NCBI GenBank assembly: GCA_020692325.1
Contig: JAIMKR010000013.1
Coordinates: 45,209-78,094, forward strand
DNA from: Desulfocurvus sp.
Lineage (GTDB): Bacteria > Desulfobacterota > Desulfovibrionia > Desulfovibrionales > Desulfovibrionaceae
Reading direction: 5' to 3'
Length of the DNA: 32,886 nucleotides
Shown here piece after piece: positions 14,845 to 23,794 of this stretch. Below the pieces are notes generated by a model that did not search any database, had not been told where the DNA came from, and saw only the letters and a list, made by a program, of their open reading frames with translations. Within the stretch, counting starts at the first letter, position 1; every line of letters begins with the position of its first letter. A program made the translations under genes and the position numbers.

Positions 14845-16521
14845 CTATCCTTTGCCCCCGCGTGTCTCGTCCCGACCGGCGCGCCATTTGGCGTATGCCA
14901 CGCGCGGCCCCGCGAACGCCACGCGTCCGGCCTCGACGGCGAGCACGTGGTCCACGCGCTCCGGCAGGTCGCGCTCGTGGTGCGTCACCATGACCAGCGG
15001 CACGCCGGATGCGGCCAAGCGGTTGAGCAGCGCCCGCGCCGCCCGGCGCGAACGGGCGTCCAGCCCGGCCATGGGCTCGTCGAGCAGGAGCAGGGCCGGC
15101 CCCTCGGCCTCGAAGCCCATGAGCGCCCGGGCCAGCATGACGCGGCGCAGCTGCCCGCGCGAAAGTCCGTCGATGCGCCGGCCGGCCAGATCCGCCATAC
15201 CGAAGAACGCCAGCAGCGCCGCCGCGCGCGTTTTCGTCGCCACGTCGGTCTCGGCGTACAGGCCGATGCTGCCGTGCGCGCCGGACCACACCACTTCCTC
15301 CACCGTCAGATTCCAGCCGTAGTCGCGGTCCAGCACGGCGCTCACGCGGCCGATGCGCCGGCGTGTGTCGTCGAGCGTCTCGTCCGGCCGGGCGAAGCCG
15401 TACTCCACGCGTCCCGGTTCGCCGGAAAGGGCCGAGGGCCAGAAATCACCGGCCGCGAGGGAGAGCAGGGTGCTCTTGCCCGCGCCGTTGCGGCCAAGCA
15501 CGGCCCAGTTCTCGCCCGGACGGATGGTCCAGTTGACGCCGTGCAGGATGGCCGCGCCGTCCACGACCACGTCCGCGTCGGTCACGCGCAGCAGGAAGTC
15601 CCGCTCTGGTGGAGGCGGGGTCAGCACGAGGCGCGTGGCGGGGCCTGCCGCCTTCGTCAACCCCGTCGCTCCCGCCGATTCTGTCCCGTCCGCCCCCTCC
15701 GCCATGCCGGGCGTCGTCGCGGCCCGCTCCCGGGCTCGCCGGCGCTCCCAGGCGGCCGTGACCCCGGCGATGGGGCCGGACTCGCGCAGGCGGCCGGCCT
15801 CGATGACCAGCGCGTGCGTGAGGCAGGCCGGCAGCTCGTCGGCCCGGTGGCCGCAAAAGAGCATGGCGAGGCCGGGATCGGCCCCGGCGGCGCGGTCCAG
15901 CGCGGCCAGAAACTCCCGGCGCGAGGGCGCGTCCAGTCCTTCCAGGCACTCGTCCAGCAGCAGGGCGTCCGGCTGGCAGGCCAGGGCTCGGGCCAACAGC
16001 ACCGCCCGGCCCTGCCCGGAGGACAGCGTGGCCATGCGCCGATCGGTGAGGGGCGTCAGCCCCAGGGCGGACAACGTCTCCCGCGCGGCCGCGCGTTCGG
16101 CGTCCGTGGGCTCGGCGTAGAGCAGGGGGCTGTCGTAGAAGCCCGTGAGCACGGTCTCGAAGACCGTGATGGCCCATTCGTTCCTGGCGTAGAGGTCCTG
16201 CATGTCGCCGGAGACGAGGCCCAGACGCTGACGCAGACCCAGCGGGCTGATCTGCTCGCCGCCCTGTCCGGGCAGGTCGTAGACGCGCGTGGGGTCGCCG
16301 CCCGCGTCGGCGTGGTCGGGCGCGATGTCGCCGCGCAGCAGTCGTAGAAAGGTGCTTTTGCCCGCGCCGTTCTCGCCCAGCACGGCCCAGCGCGCGCCGG
16401 GCATGAGGCGGAAGTCCGCACCGGAAAGCAGCGTCGCGCCCTCGCGCGAGACGTCGGCCCCGCGCAAAACAATGAGCGGCCGCATGGGATGCGCGGTCGC
16501 CTGTTCGTCCTGTTCGCTCAT
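14845..16521 (-). CDS. Tandem ABC ATPase protein, ModF-like
   Basis: A 558-residue cytoplasmic protein with two ABC ATPase domains and no membrane part. Domain 1 has Walker A GENGAGKST, signature LSSGQ and Walker B ALLLDE; domain 2 has GRNGAGKST, LSRGQ and LLLLDEP, with His in each switch (FCGHR and MVTHHE). A low-complexity linker (about residues 260-300) joins them. The order and loop sequences resemble ModF/PhrA-type double ATPases, which are linked to molybdate metabolism. No permease or binding-protein gene lies nearby, so its transport partner, if any, is elsewhere. GGAGG precedes the ATG by six bases. Confidence 0.85.
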   Translation of the reverse strand: MSEQDEQATAHPMRPLIVLRGADVSREGATLLSGADFRLMPGARWAVLGENGAGKSTFLRLLRGDIAPDHADAGGDPTRVYDLPGQGGEQISPLGLRQRLGLVSGDMQDLYARNEWAITVFETVLTGFYDSPLLYAEPTDAERAAARETLSALGLTPLTDRRMATLSSGQGRAVLLARALACQPDALLLDECLEGLDAPSRREFLAALDRAAGADPGLAMLFCGHRADELPACLTHALVIEAGRLRESGPIAGVTAAWERRRARERAATTPGMAEGADGTESAGATGLTKAAGPATRLVLTPPPPERDFLLRVTDADVVVDGAAILHGVNWTIRPGENWAVLGRNGAGKSTLLSLAAGDFWPSALSGEPGRVEYGFARPDETLDDTRRRIGRVSAVLDRDYGWNLTVEEVVWSGAHGSIGLYAETDVATKTRAAALLAFFGMADLAGRRIDGLSRGQLRRVMLARALMGFEAEGPALLLLDEPMAGLDARSRRAARALLNRLAASGVPLVMVTHHERDLPERVDHVLAVEAGRVAFAGPRVAYAKWRAGRDETRGGKG

Positions 16522-16617
16522 GAACGCCTCCGTCGATTTATCCGCCGCGCATACTGCCCGCCCGGGCCGCGCCGCGCAAGCCCTTGCGCGTGGCCGCGAT
16601 CCGGGCTAGCGGGAGGC

Positions 16618-17583
16618 ATGAGCCAGCCAGACCCCGAATCCGCCGATCCCGCCGGACGTTCCGTTCCGCCGCTCGTGGCCCTGTTGCGCCAGGCCGACTA
16701 TGCCCGCGCCGGGGTGGAGGACGCTGTGGAGCGTTTGTTCGTGGCCTGCCACGTGTCCTTTGCGTCCGGCGAGCGCGTGCTCGTGAAGCCGAATCTCGTC
16801 TCGCGGGCCAACGCGGAGCTTTGCTGCACACATCCGGAGGTGGTGCGCGCCGTGTGCGCCTTCGTCCTGGACTGCGGCGGCAAACCTCGCGTGGCCGATT
16901 CACCGGCCTTTGGCGGCGCCGGGCGCGTGGCCCGCGCCTGCGGGTTGGACCGTGCGCTGGCCGGGCTTGGCCTGCGCGTGCGCTCGTTGGGCCGGCCCGT
17001 GGCCATGCCCCTGCGCATGGGGGGAAGCATCGGCGTCTCCCGCGACGCCCTGGACGCCGACCGCGTGGTGAGCGTGGCGCGGCTCAAGGCCCACGGCCAG
17101 TTTCGGGCCACGGCCAGCGTCAAGAATCTGTTCGGCTGCGTGTGCGGCTGCCGCAAGGCCTTCGCGCACATGCGCCTGGGCGAAACGCCCGGGGCCATGC
17201 CCTCCATGATCCTCGACGTGTTCGCCGCGCTGCCGCCGGTGGTGGGCGTGGCCGACGGCGTGGTCTGTCTGCATCGCGGCGGTCCAGTGCGCGGCGAGCC
17301 CTTCCGGCTGGGGCTGCTCGGGGCCTCGCCCGCGCCCATGGCGTTGGACGCGGCGCTCTTCGGCCTGATCGGCGTCGCGCCGGCGGATGCCCCCCTGTGG
17401 GCCGAGGCGCTGCGGCGGGGCCTGTCCGGGGCCGCGCCCGGCGAGGCGGATTTCGTGCTGGAGCGGCCGGACGCCTTCGACGCGGAAGGCTTTATTCTTC
17501 AAGCCGGTCTCGACCCCATGCGCTTCGAACCGCTGCGTTTCGCGCGCGGGCGGCTGCGCAGCCTGCTGGACCGCCTGGGCTGA
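16618..17583 (+). CDS. DUF362 domain protein
   Basis: A 321-residue protein of the DUF362 family. The block VLVKPNLVSR with the following THPEVVRAV, the VADSPAFGGAGRVARACGL segment and the VVSVARLKAHGQF...SVKNLFG block are characteristic. Several cysteines (CVCGC near the middle) could bind metal, but no ferredoxin tail is present, unlike many relatives. Function is unknown; DUF362 proteins are often found near iron-sulfur or hydrogenase genes. GGGAGG lies directly before the ATG. It precedes hypF by 91 bp on the same strand. Confidence 0.85.
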   Translation: MSQPDPESADPAGRSVPPLVALLRQADYARAGVEDAVERLFVACHVSFASGERVLVKPNLVSRANAELCCTHPEVVRAVCAFVLDCGGKPRVADSPAFGGAGRVARACGLDRALAGLGLRVRSLGRPVAMPLRMGGSIGVSRDALDADRVVSVARLKAHGQFRATASVKNLFGCVCGCRKAFAHMRLGETPGAMPSMILDVFAALPPVVGVADGVVCLHRGGPVRGEPFRLGLLGASPAPMALDAALFGLIGVAPADAPLWAEALRRGLSGAAPGEADFVLERPDAFDAEGFILQAGLDPMRFEPLRFARGRLRSLLDRLG

Positions 17584-17674
17584 GTCCGGCCACAAGACTT
17601 TCCACGCGCCGCCGCCGGCCTTGCATCCTTCCCCGGCGTTGGCTATCACCACGGAACATCAGCAAGGAGCGCCC

Positions 17675-20110
17675 ATGGCCAACGCAGATATCCGCCGCCG
17701 CCGCCTCATCGTCACGGGACAGGTGCAGGGGGTCGGCTTCCGTCCCTTCATCTTCCGGCTCGCGGAGGAGCTTGATCTCGCCGGAACCGTGCGCAACGCG
17801 CCCGAGGGCGTGGTCATCGAGGTGCAGGGCCCGCAGCGCTCCCTCGATCTGTTCGCTCGGCGCATGGAGGCGGAGCAGCCGCCGCTCGCGCGCATCCTGC
17901 GCGTCTGCTCCCAGGGCGTCGAGGTGGAGGAGGGCGCCGAGGGCTTCGTCATCAGGAAGAGCAGCGGCGGCGCGGGCCACCACATCCTCATCAGCCCGGA
18001 CACGGCCATCTGCCCGGAGTGCCAGGCCGAACTCTTCGACAAGACCAACCGGCGCTTCCTGTACCCCTTCATCAACTGCACCAACTGCGGCCCGCGTTTC
18101 ACCATCACGCGCTCCGTGCCCTACGACCGGCCCAATACGTCCATGCACTGCTTCCCCCTGTGCGAGGACTGCGCCCGCGAGTACGAAAACCCGCGCGACC
18201 GCCGCTTTCACGCCCAGCCGAACGCCTGCCCCGTGTGCGGCCCCAAGGTCTGGCTTTCCGACCGCAGCGGCATGGTGGTGGCCCGGCGCGACGAGGCCAT
18301 GCGCAAGCTGGCCGCCATCCTCATGCAGGGGGGCATCGCCGCCGTGAAGGGTCTGGGCGGCTTCCATCTGGTGTGCGACGCCACCAATCAGGACGCCGTG
18401 CGCGAGCTGCGCCACCGCAAGATGCGGCCGTACAAGCCGCTGGCCGTCATGGTGCCCGACCTGGAAACGGCGCGGCAACTGGTCGAGGTGCGCGAGGAGG
18501 AGGCCCGCTGGCTCTCCGGCCGGGAGCGGCCCATCGTGCTTTGCCGCAAGTGGCGCGGCGCGCCGCTCGCCGAGGCCGTGGCTCCGCAGATGGACGTGGT
18601 GGGGATGATGCTGCCCTACACGCCGTTGCACATGGTGCTGCTTCAGCGCTTCGGCCGGTTGTTGCGCCAGGAGCGGCAGAACATGCCCACCGCGCTGGTC
18701 ATGACCTCCGGCAATGTGAGCGACGAACCCATCTGCCTGGGCAACCGCGAGGCCCTCAAGCGTCTGCGCGACATCGCGGACATCTTTCTGTGCCACAACC
18801 GCGACATCCTCATCCGTTGCGACGACTCCGTGGTGCGCGTGCTGCCGGGCGATGGCGGATTGCAGTTCCTGCGCCGGGCGCGTGGATTCGTGCCCTCGCC
18901 GGTGTTCCTTCCGGAGAAGGGGCCCTGTGTCATGGGGCTGGGGCCGGAGCTCAAATGCACCCTCACCCTCACCAAGGACGATCAGGCCTTCGTGAGCCAG
19001 CACCTGGGCGACATGCAGAACATCGAGACCCTGGGTTTTCACCACGAGATTTCCGAACATTTTCAGGATATATTGGAAGTCCAGCCCGAGCTGGTGGTGC
19101 GCGACCAGCACCCCAACTACCTGACCACGAGCGTGGCCCAGGACATGGCTCGTAAAACCGGCGTGGGCACGGCCATTCTGCAGCATCATTTCGCCCACGC
19201 CCATTCCGTGCTGGCGGAGCACAAGTACCTTGGCCCGGCCCTGTGCCTGGCGCTCGATGGCACGGGCTTCGGCACCAGCCAGCCCAACGTGCCCGGCTCC
19301 CCCTGGACCATCTGGGGCGGGGAGTGCCTGCTGGTGGACAGCGCCACCCTGCGCCACGAGCGTCTGGCGCATTTCGCCGAGTTCGGCCTGCCCGGTGGCG
19401 AGGCCGCGGTGCGCGAGCCCTGGCGACTGGCCCAGTCCATGCTCTGGGAGCTGGACATCGAGGCCAGCGGTATGGAGGGCACCTCGCCGTGGCCCTGGCT
19501 GCCGGAATTCGAGATGGCCAGCCGTTTTCTGCCGCAGATTCTGCGCAAGGGCCTCAACTGCCCGCTCACGTCCAGCTGCGGACGGCTGTTCGACGCCGTC
19601 TCCTCCATGCTCGGCCTGTGCCAGCGCGTCAGCTACGAGGGACAGGCGGCCATCATGCTGGAGCAGGTTCAGGACCTCTCCATCCCCCTGCGCGACGCGG
19701 CCGTGTATCCCTGCCCGCTGATGAAGAACACGGGAGGCGAGCGTCTGGAGGGGGAGACCGCCCCCCGCGAGCTGGACACGTACAGCCTGTTCCGAGCCAT
19801 GTTGCGCGACATGACCGCCGGCACCCCGGTGCCCGTTCTCGCCCGGCGCTTCCACGCCAGCCTCATCATGGGGCTGGCGGAAATGACCCTGCACTTCGCG
19901 GGCAAACTCGGCCTGACGCGCGTGGCGCTTTCCGGCGGAGTCATGCAGAACGTCACCTTCGCCACGGAGTTGCCGGCGCAGTTGTCGGCCCTCGGACTCA
20001 TCCCCATGACCAACAAGCAGCTGCCGCCCAACGACGGCTGCATCTCGCTGGGGCAGGCGGCCTTTGGCCAGCGCCTGCTGAACCTGCGCGGAGCCTGTCC
20101 GCATGAATGA
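17675..20110 (+). CDS. hypF: Carbamoyltransferase HypF, [NiFe]-hydrogenase maturation
   Basis: An 811-residue full-length HypF. It makes the CN ligands of the [NiFe] active site from carbamoyl phosphate, transferring the carbamoyl group to HypE. Domains in order: acylphosphatase (about 8-95, with VQGVGFRPF and RNAPEG), two zinc fingers (about 108-190, CPEC, CTNCG, CEDC, CPVCG), a YrdC-like domain (about 200-390, with KGLGGFHLVCD, RKMRPYKPLAVM and TSGNVSDEP) and a Kae1-like domain (about 420-811, with QHHFAHAHS, LDGTGFG and SGGVMQN). All key motifs are intact. No other hyp gene is in the window. AAGGAG precedes the ATG; the stop overlaps the next gene by eight bases. Confidence 0.96.
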   Translation: MANADIRRRRLIVTGQVQGVGFRPFIFRLAEELDLAGTVRNAPEGVVIEVQGPQRSLDLFARRMEAEQPPLARILRVCSQGVEVEEGAEGFVIRKSSGGAGHHILISPDTAICPECQAELFDKTNRRFLYPFINCTNCGPRFTITRSVPYDRPNTSMHCFPLCEDCAREYENPRDRRFHAQPNACPVCGPKVWLSDRSGMVVARRDEAMRKLAAILMQGGIAAVKGLGGFHLVCDATNQDAVRELRHRKMRPYKPLAVMVPDLETARQLVEVREEEARWLSGRERPIVLCRKWRGAPLAEAVAPQMDVVGMMLPYTPLHMVLLQRFGRLLRQERQNMPTALVMTSGNVSDEPICLGNREALKRLRDIADIFLCHNRDILIRCDDSVVRVLPGDGGLQFLRRARGFVPSPVFLPEKGPCVMGLGPELKCTLTLTKDDQAFVSQHLGDMQNIETLGFHHEISEHFQDILEVQPELVVRDQHPNYLTTSVAQDMARKTGVGTAILQHHFAHAHSVLAEHKYLGPALCLALDGTGFGTSQPNVPGSPWTIWGGECLLVDSATLRHERLAHFAEFGLPGGEAAVREPWRLAQSMLWELDIEASGMEGTSPWPWLPEFEMASRFLPQILRKGLNCPLTSSCGRLFDAVSSMLGLCQRVSYEGQAAIMLEQVQDLSIPLRDAAVYPCPLMKNTGGERLEGETAPRELDTYSLFRAMLRDMTAGTPVPVLARRFHASLIMGLAEMTLHFAGKLGLTRVALSGGVMQNVTFATELPAQLSALGLIPMTNKQLPPNDGCISLGQAAFGQRLLNLRGACPHE

Positions 20111-21323
20111 CGCATCCACGCGGCTGCGCGCGCTTTCCCTGCGCAAGGGGGAGGAGCGCCGGCTGCTCGCCGGACATTTGTGGATTTTCAGCAACGAGGT
20201 GGACGTGGCGAAAACGCCGCTCACGGGCTTTGCGCCCGGGGAGTGCGCGCGCGTGGAGTCGGCCTCGGGGCGCCCCCTTGGCTGCGCCTACGTGAACCCC
20301 GCCGCGCTCATCGCCGGCCGGGTGTACTGCCGCGACGCCACGCGTGAGCTGGACGCGGAGCTGCTTCGCGCCCGTCTTGGCGCGGCGCTCGCACTGCGTG
20401 AGGACCTTTTCGACGCGCCATATTACCGCCTGGTCTTCGGCGAGGCGGACATGCTGCCCGGGCTGGTGGTGGACCGCTTCGGCGACGTGCTGGCCGTGCA
20501 GATCGGCACGGCGGGCATGGAGCGCCAGCGCGACGCGATAGTGGACGCGCTGCGCGAACTCGTCTCCCCGCGCGGCGTCCTGTTCAAGAATGATTTGCCC
20601 GGCCGCGAGCACGAGGGCCTGCCGCGTGTTGTCGAGACCGCCTTCGGCGATGTGCCGGACGACGGCGTGATCGAGGAGAACGGCTGCCGTTTCGTCTTTC
20701 CCCTCGCCGGCGGGCAGAAGACCGGCTGGTTCTACGACATGCGCGACAACCGCGCCATGGCCGCCGCCCTTTCCCCCGGGCGCGACGTGCTGGACGTGTT
20801 CTCCTACGCCGGCGGCCTGGGCGTGGCCTGCGCCAAGGCCGGGGCCAAAAGCGCCACCTGCCTCGACGCCTCGGGACTGGCGCTCTCCTATGCCGCGCGG
20901 GCGGCGGAACTCTCCGGCGTGGCGGACCGCGTGGCCACCCTCGAGACCGACGCGCTCGCCGGGCTCAAGGATCTGCGCGCGCGGGGACGGCGCTTCGGGC
21001 TGGTGAGCGTGGATCCGCCGGCTTTCGTCAAACGCAAGAAGGACATGGAGAAGGGGCTGGCCGCCTATCGCACGGCCAATCGGCTGGCATTGGAGCTGGT
21101 CGAGGACGGCGGCTTCCTGCTGGCCTGCTCCTGCTCGCAGCCCGTGGGACGCGACGATCTGCGCAAGGTCCTCGCCGGGGCCGCGCGCGACGCCGGCGTG
21201 CGGCTGTCCATCGTCCGTCAGTGCCATCAGGCGGCGGACCATCCCATCCACCCGGCCATGCCGGAGACCGAGTACCTCAAGGGCTTTCTGTGCCGCGTTT
21301 CGCGGCCGGGCCGGGGGCTCTAA
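20103..21323 (+). CDS. RlmI/RlmK-type class I SAM-dependent 23S rRNA methyltransferase
   Basis: A 406-residue methyltransferase of the PUA plus RFM family that makes 5-methylcytosine in 23S rRNA. The N-terminal PUA part (about 1-75) has GHLWIFSNEV, then the family-specific MLPGLVVDRFGDVLAVQ and GWFYDMRDNR segments, the SAM site VLDVFSYAGGLGVACAKAGA, the acidic LDAS, the VDPPAFVKRK motif and the catalytic-type ACSCSQ motif. It starts inside the end of hypF, so translation is coupled. A link between an rRNA methylase and hydrogenase maturation is not obvious and may be only positional. It could modify a different rRNA position from the E. coli enzyme. Confidence 0.9.
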   Translation: MNDASTRLRALSLRKGEERRLLAGHLWIFSNEVDVAKTPLTGFAPGECARVESASGRPLGCAYVNPAALIAGRVYCRDATRELDAELLRARLGAALALREDLFDAPYYRLVFGEADMLPGLVVDRFGDVLAVQIGTAGMERQRDAIVDALRELVSPRGVLFKNDLPGREHEGLPRVVETAFGDVPDDGVIEENGCRFVFPLAGGQKTGWFYDMRDNRAMAAALSPGRDVLDVFSYAGGLGVACAKAGAKSATCLDASGLALSYAARAAELSGVADRVATLETDALAGLKDLRARGRRFGLVSVDPPAFVKRKKDMEKGLAAYRTANRLALELVEDGGFLLACSCSQPVGRDDLRKVLAGAARDAGVRLSIVRQCHQAADHPIHPAMPETEYLKGFLCRVSRPGRGL

Positions 21324-21335
21324 GGAACGCGTGCC

Positions 21336-21623
21336 ATGAATGAAGGCAAGACGGCCACGGCCGATGGCGTACCGACCATCGACCTGCGCCACGTCTATTG
21401 CGGACTGGTGCCGGCCATTCTCGACGAGCTTTCGCGCTTCCACGGCGACGTGGTGGACGTGCTCATCCACGCCGGCATCGAGCCGGAGATCATCAGCGGC
21501 TTTGGCTCCGGCGGCGACTGGGACTTCCTGTTCCTGCCGGCCTTCGGCCACGGCCGGGCGCGCTTCACCCGCCGCCCGCGCGAGGTCGTGCACCGCGTCC
21601 GTCTGGACATCCTCGACTACTGA
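21336..21623 (+). CDS. Small conserved-looking protein, function unknown
   Basis: A 95-residue soluble protein starting 12 bp after the methyltransferase stop, with AAGGA ahead of the ATG, so it ends the hypF-methyltransferase transcript. It has an aromatic and Gly-rich centre (GFGSGGDWDFLFLPAFGHGRARF) and a basic end (RRPREVVHRVRLDILDY). No domain is recognised. The tight spacing, clean ribosome binding site and coding-like codon use support a real gene. Confidence 0.65.
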   Translation: MNEGKTATADGVPTIDLRHVYCGLVPAILDELSRFHGDVVDVLIHAGIEPEIISGFGSGGDWDFLFLPAFGHGRARFTRRPREVVHRVRLDILDY

Positions 21624-22226
21624 GCGGCCGCGCCGCCGGGCGCTTCCTCCGTCAAATCCCGCCGCGCGTCCCTGACGCCAACGACAGCCGGACGCTTCGC
21701 CGCGCGGCTCGGCATCCTTCCTGCCGGGCCGGATGTCGCCTTTTCGTGCGCCTTGGCGGCGCGGCTCCCTCGCCGAGCCCCGGCGTAAAGACGCTGGGGG
21801 GCGTCCAGCCTCTCCACCACCCCCTGCTGACCGGCCAAGGCCATGGGAAAGGCTGACGCGTCGCATCGGCTCGACCGGGGCGCAACGATCGGCTGGACCG
21901 GATAGACCGCTCCGGCCAAGCCGCAGCTTCCCCCAGTCTTGCCGACCATCCTTACTGGCTGGACCGGGCGGTTTCGGACTGGCGCTTCGACGTGTCTCCG
22001 CATCCCGCGCCGGTCCGAACGCCGCCCTTCCGTTGCGCTTGAGGAAGGCGTCTCCCCCGCCAAGCCCTGACGCGAAAAAAGCCGGCGGGTCGCCCCACCG
22101 GCTCCATCAGGCCGTTCTCATTAACGTGGCGGCGTATTGTCCGCCCCTTCCCCGATTCGCCGCCGGAGCGGTCCGCCTGGTCGGATAGGCCGGAGCGGAT
22201 GGGGTGCGCCGCGCGCGTCGCGCCGC
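21624..22226. other. 603-bp gap without a supported gene
   Basis: Open frames exist on both strands but are Arg/Pro/Ala-rich and show no family features, as expected of GC-rich non-coding DNA. The only clear element is the terminator of the ferredoxin gene (22075-22102). A decayed gene or a dispersed intergenic repeat is possible but cannot be shown from one copy. Confidence 0.6.
22075..22102 (-). terminator. Intrinsic terminator of the NapH-like gene
   Basis: Read on the minus strand, a nine-base stem with one G-U wobble (22102-22094 with 22089-22081) closes a GCGA tetraloop and is followed by six T. It lies about 125 bp past the stop codon at 22227. Confidence 0.9.
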
Positions 22227-23216
22227 CTAGAAGTCCGGCAAGCCCATGAACATGAGCATGTGCATCCGTCGGGCCATGTCCTGGCCGATGGGCGACTTCC
22301 AATAGCCGAGCATGTCGGCCGCGACCGACGCGGCGACGAGGATCAGCAGGCACCCGGCGGCGATGCTCCACCACGGGATGCGCCGGCGCAGGAAGCTCAC
22401 GCCCAGGCAGTCCTTCACCGGGCAGGCGCTCACGCATTCCGCGCAGCCCTGGCAGTCCACGGAGTTCACGCGCGTCAGCTTGTCCACGGGCAGGGCCACC
22501 GGGCAGGCCTTGGCACAGCGTCCGCAGGACACGCAGGCTTCGGCGTCGCGCGTCACGGCCGTGGGGGACAAGCGGCCAAGCAGGCCCAGCAACGCCCCGT
22601 AAGGGCACAGCGCCCGGCACCAGAAGGCCGGGATGAGCACGGACGCGATCACCAGCACCCCCAGCGCCGTCAGCGCCGCGGTGGAGGGGTGCTCGAAGAA
22701 GAGCAGCATCCTGGTGTCGGCCACCATGTTGAAGGGCGCGCGCAGGAACTGCTCGCTGTCCTCCAGGTTCATGGTCACGGCCACATAGAGGAATCCCAGC
22801 AGCAGCACGTACTTGGGCGCGCCGAGGATGAGGCGTCCCCTGGGGCTTGGTTGCTTGGCGATTTTGAGCTTCCGGCCCAGGCGCTCCAGCAGGTTGGAGA
22901 TGAAGCCCACCGGGCAGAGCTGGCCGCAGAAGCCCTTGCGCAGCAAAAACGCCATGAACAGGATGGTCAGGAAGATGACCAGTCCGGCCGGGTGCACCGG
23001 ATCCCACCGGCCGGTGAAGAGCAGGCGCTTGGCCGCGATGAGCGCGCTGATGGGCAGAAAGCCCTCCACAGCCGGCGGCTTGGGCACGTATGCTTCACGA
23101 AGGCCCATGGCCCATTCGACATAGGCGATGAAGCGAAGACCGGTCCAGGCGAGGAACAGAGCGAATCCACCCTGCGCCAGCAGACGCAGGTTCGAGGGGG
23201 TGAGGCGTATTTTCAT
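22227..23216 (-). CDS. NapH-like polyferredoxin membrane protein
   Basis: A 329-residue inner-membrane iron-sulfur protein. About five hydrophobic segments are visible, including one at 14-32 and a terminal one near 285-305. Two CxxxCP motifs follow helices (FCGQLCPVG and WCRALCPYG), and two [4Fe-4S] ferredoxin motifs (CVSCGRCAKACP and CQGCAECVSACP) lie near residues 225-270. This is the NapH/NosR-C/CcoG-like architecture that passes electrons between quinol and soluble partners. No nap, nos or rnf gene is close, so the partner is unknown. The gene begins 18 bp after the small helical gene at 23235 and probably shares its transcript. Confidence 0.88.
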   Translation of the reverse strand: MKIRLTPSNLRLLAQGGFALFLAWTGLRFIAYVEWAMGLREAYVPKPPAVEGFLPISALIAAKRLLFTGRWDPVHPAGLVIFLTILFMAFLLRKGFCGQLCPVGFISNLLERLGRKLKIAKQPSPRGRLILGAPKYVLLLGFLYVAVTMNLEDSEQFLRAPFNMVADTRMLLFFEHPSTAALTALGVLVIASVLIPAFWCRALCPYGALLGLLGRLSPTAVTRDAEACVSCGRCAKACPVALPVDKLTRVNSVDCQGCAECVSACPVKDCLGVSFLRRRIPWWSIAAGCLLILVAASVAADMLGYWKSPIGQDMARRMHMLMFMGLPDF

Positions 23217-23234
23217 GGCGTGCTTTTCAGGTCC

Positions 23235-23609
23235 CTAGGCCCAGGCGCGGACCTCGGCCGCGAAGCGTTCGAGGTTGTTCGGCTGACCCTTTTGATAGTC
23301 GTCGGGGTAGAGCAGGGCGGACATGTAGAACACGCTGCCGATGCGCAGGCTGTTCTGGGCGTTCATGGAGAACTGCTCCAAACGCTCGGCCGCTTCGGCG
23401 GCGCGTTCGCCGGGCAGGGCGTCCACGAGGGGCTTGGCGTCGTCGGCGATGTCGGCCAGCAGTGTGGCCTTTTCGCGTATGATGTCCTCGTACTCCCGCT
23501 GTCCGTCGCCCCCCTTGAGAGCGGCCTGGGCGCGGGTTTCGATGTCGCGCACTTTTGCGACCTGCGCATCCAGAAAATCCGCCAGCGCGGCGGCGGGGGT
23601 GGTCTTCAT
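23235..23609 (-). CDS. Small helical protein encoded with the NapH-like gene
   Basis: A 124-residue soluble, predicted all-helical protein with no cysteines. The sequence alternates charged and Ala/Leu positions (ALADFLDAQVAKVRDIETRAQAALKG, then EDIIREKATLLADIADDAKPLVDALP) and ends with an aromatic part (SVFYMSALLYPDDYQKGQPN). No family is recognised. GAGGAG lies six bases before the ATG. The close spacing to the ferredoxin gene suggests a functional pair, perhaps an accessory or assembly protein. Confidence 0.75.
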   Translation of the reverse strand: MKTTPAAALADFLDAQVAKVRDIETRAQAALKGGDGQREYEDIIREKATLLADIADDAKPLVDALPGERAAEAAERLEQFSMNAQNSLRIGSVFYMSALLYPDDYQKGQPNNLERFAAEVRAWA

Positions 23610-23693
23610 GGCGGTCTCCTCGCGTTGAACGTTGCCCCGCCGGCTCCGGCGGGGGGGGTGACGGCCGGAAGGTAAGTCGCCGCGCGTGGGGAG

Positions 23694-23735
23694 GCAAGTG
23701 CGGTGATTTGCACCGCGCCGGGGCGCTTTACTTGC
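23694..23735. promoter_or_regulatory. Nested dyad in the divergent promoter region
   Basis: GCAAGT (23694-23699) and GCGGTG (23700-23705) are followed by CACCGC (23711-23716) and ACTTGC (23730-23735). The inner half forms a perfect 6-bp dyad with a 5-base centre, and the outer half is its continuation after a 13-base insertion. It lies in the 185-bp gap between the divergent helical-protein and RdgC-like genes, where an operator is expected. Function is inferred. Confidence 0.35.
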
Positions 23736-23794
23736 GCCGGCTTTCCCGTTACCCCCATGCCCTCGGCGAGAGAACTCAGCCAAGGAGGCCGACC

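Noticed and set aside
17492-20224. A 910-codon minus-strand open frame opposite hypF
   Set aside because: It mirrors the full-length, motif-complete hypF gene codon by codon and shows no protein features of its own.
21624-22226. Protein gene on either strand in the 603-bp gap
   Set aside because: The frames are low-complexity Arg/Pro/Ala sequences without good starts; one overlaps the terminator of the neighbouring gene.
23720-23736. Sigma-54 promoter ahead of the RdgC-like gene
   Set aside because: A GG-N10-GC spacing exists with TTGC at -12, but the -24 part (GGGGCG) lacks the T and A of the consensus; this spacing is expected by chance in GC-rich DNA.
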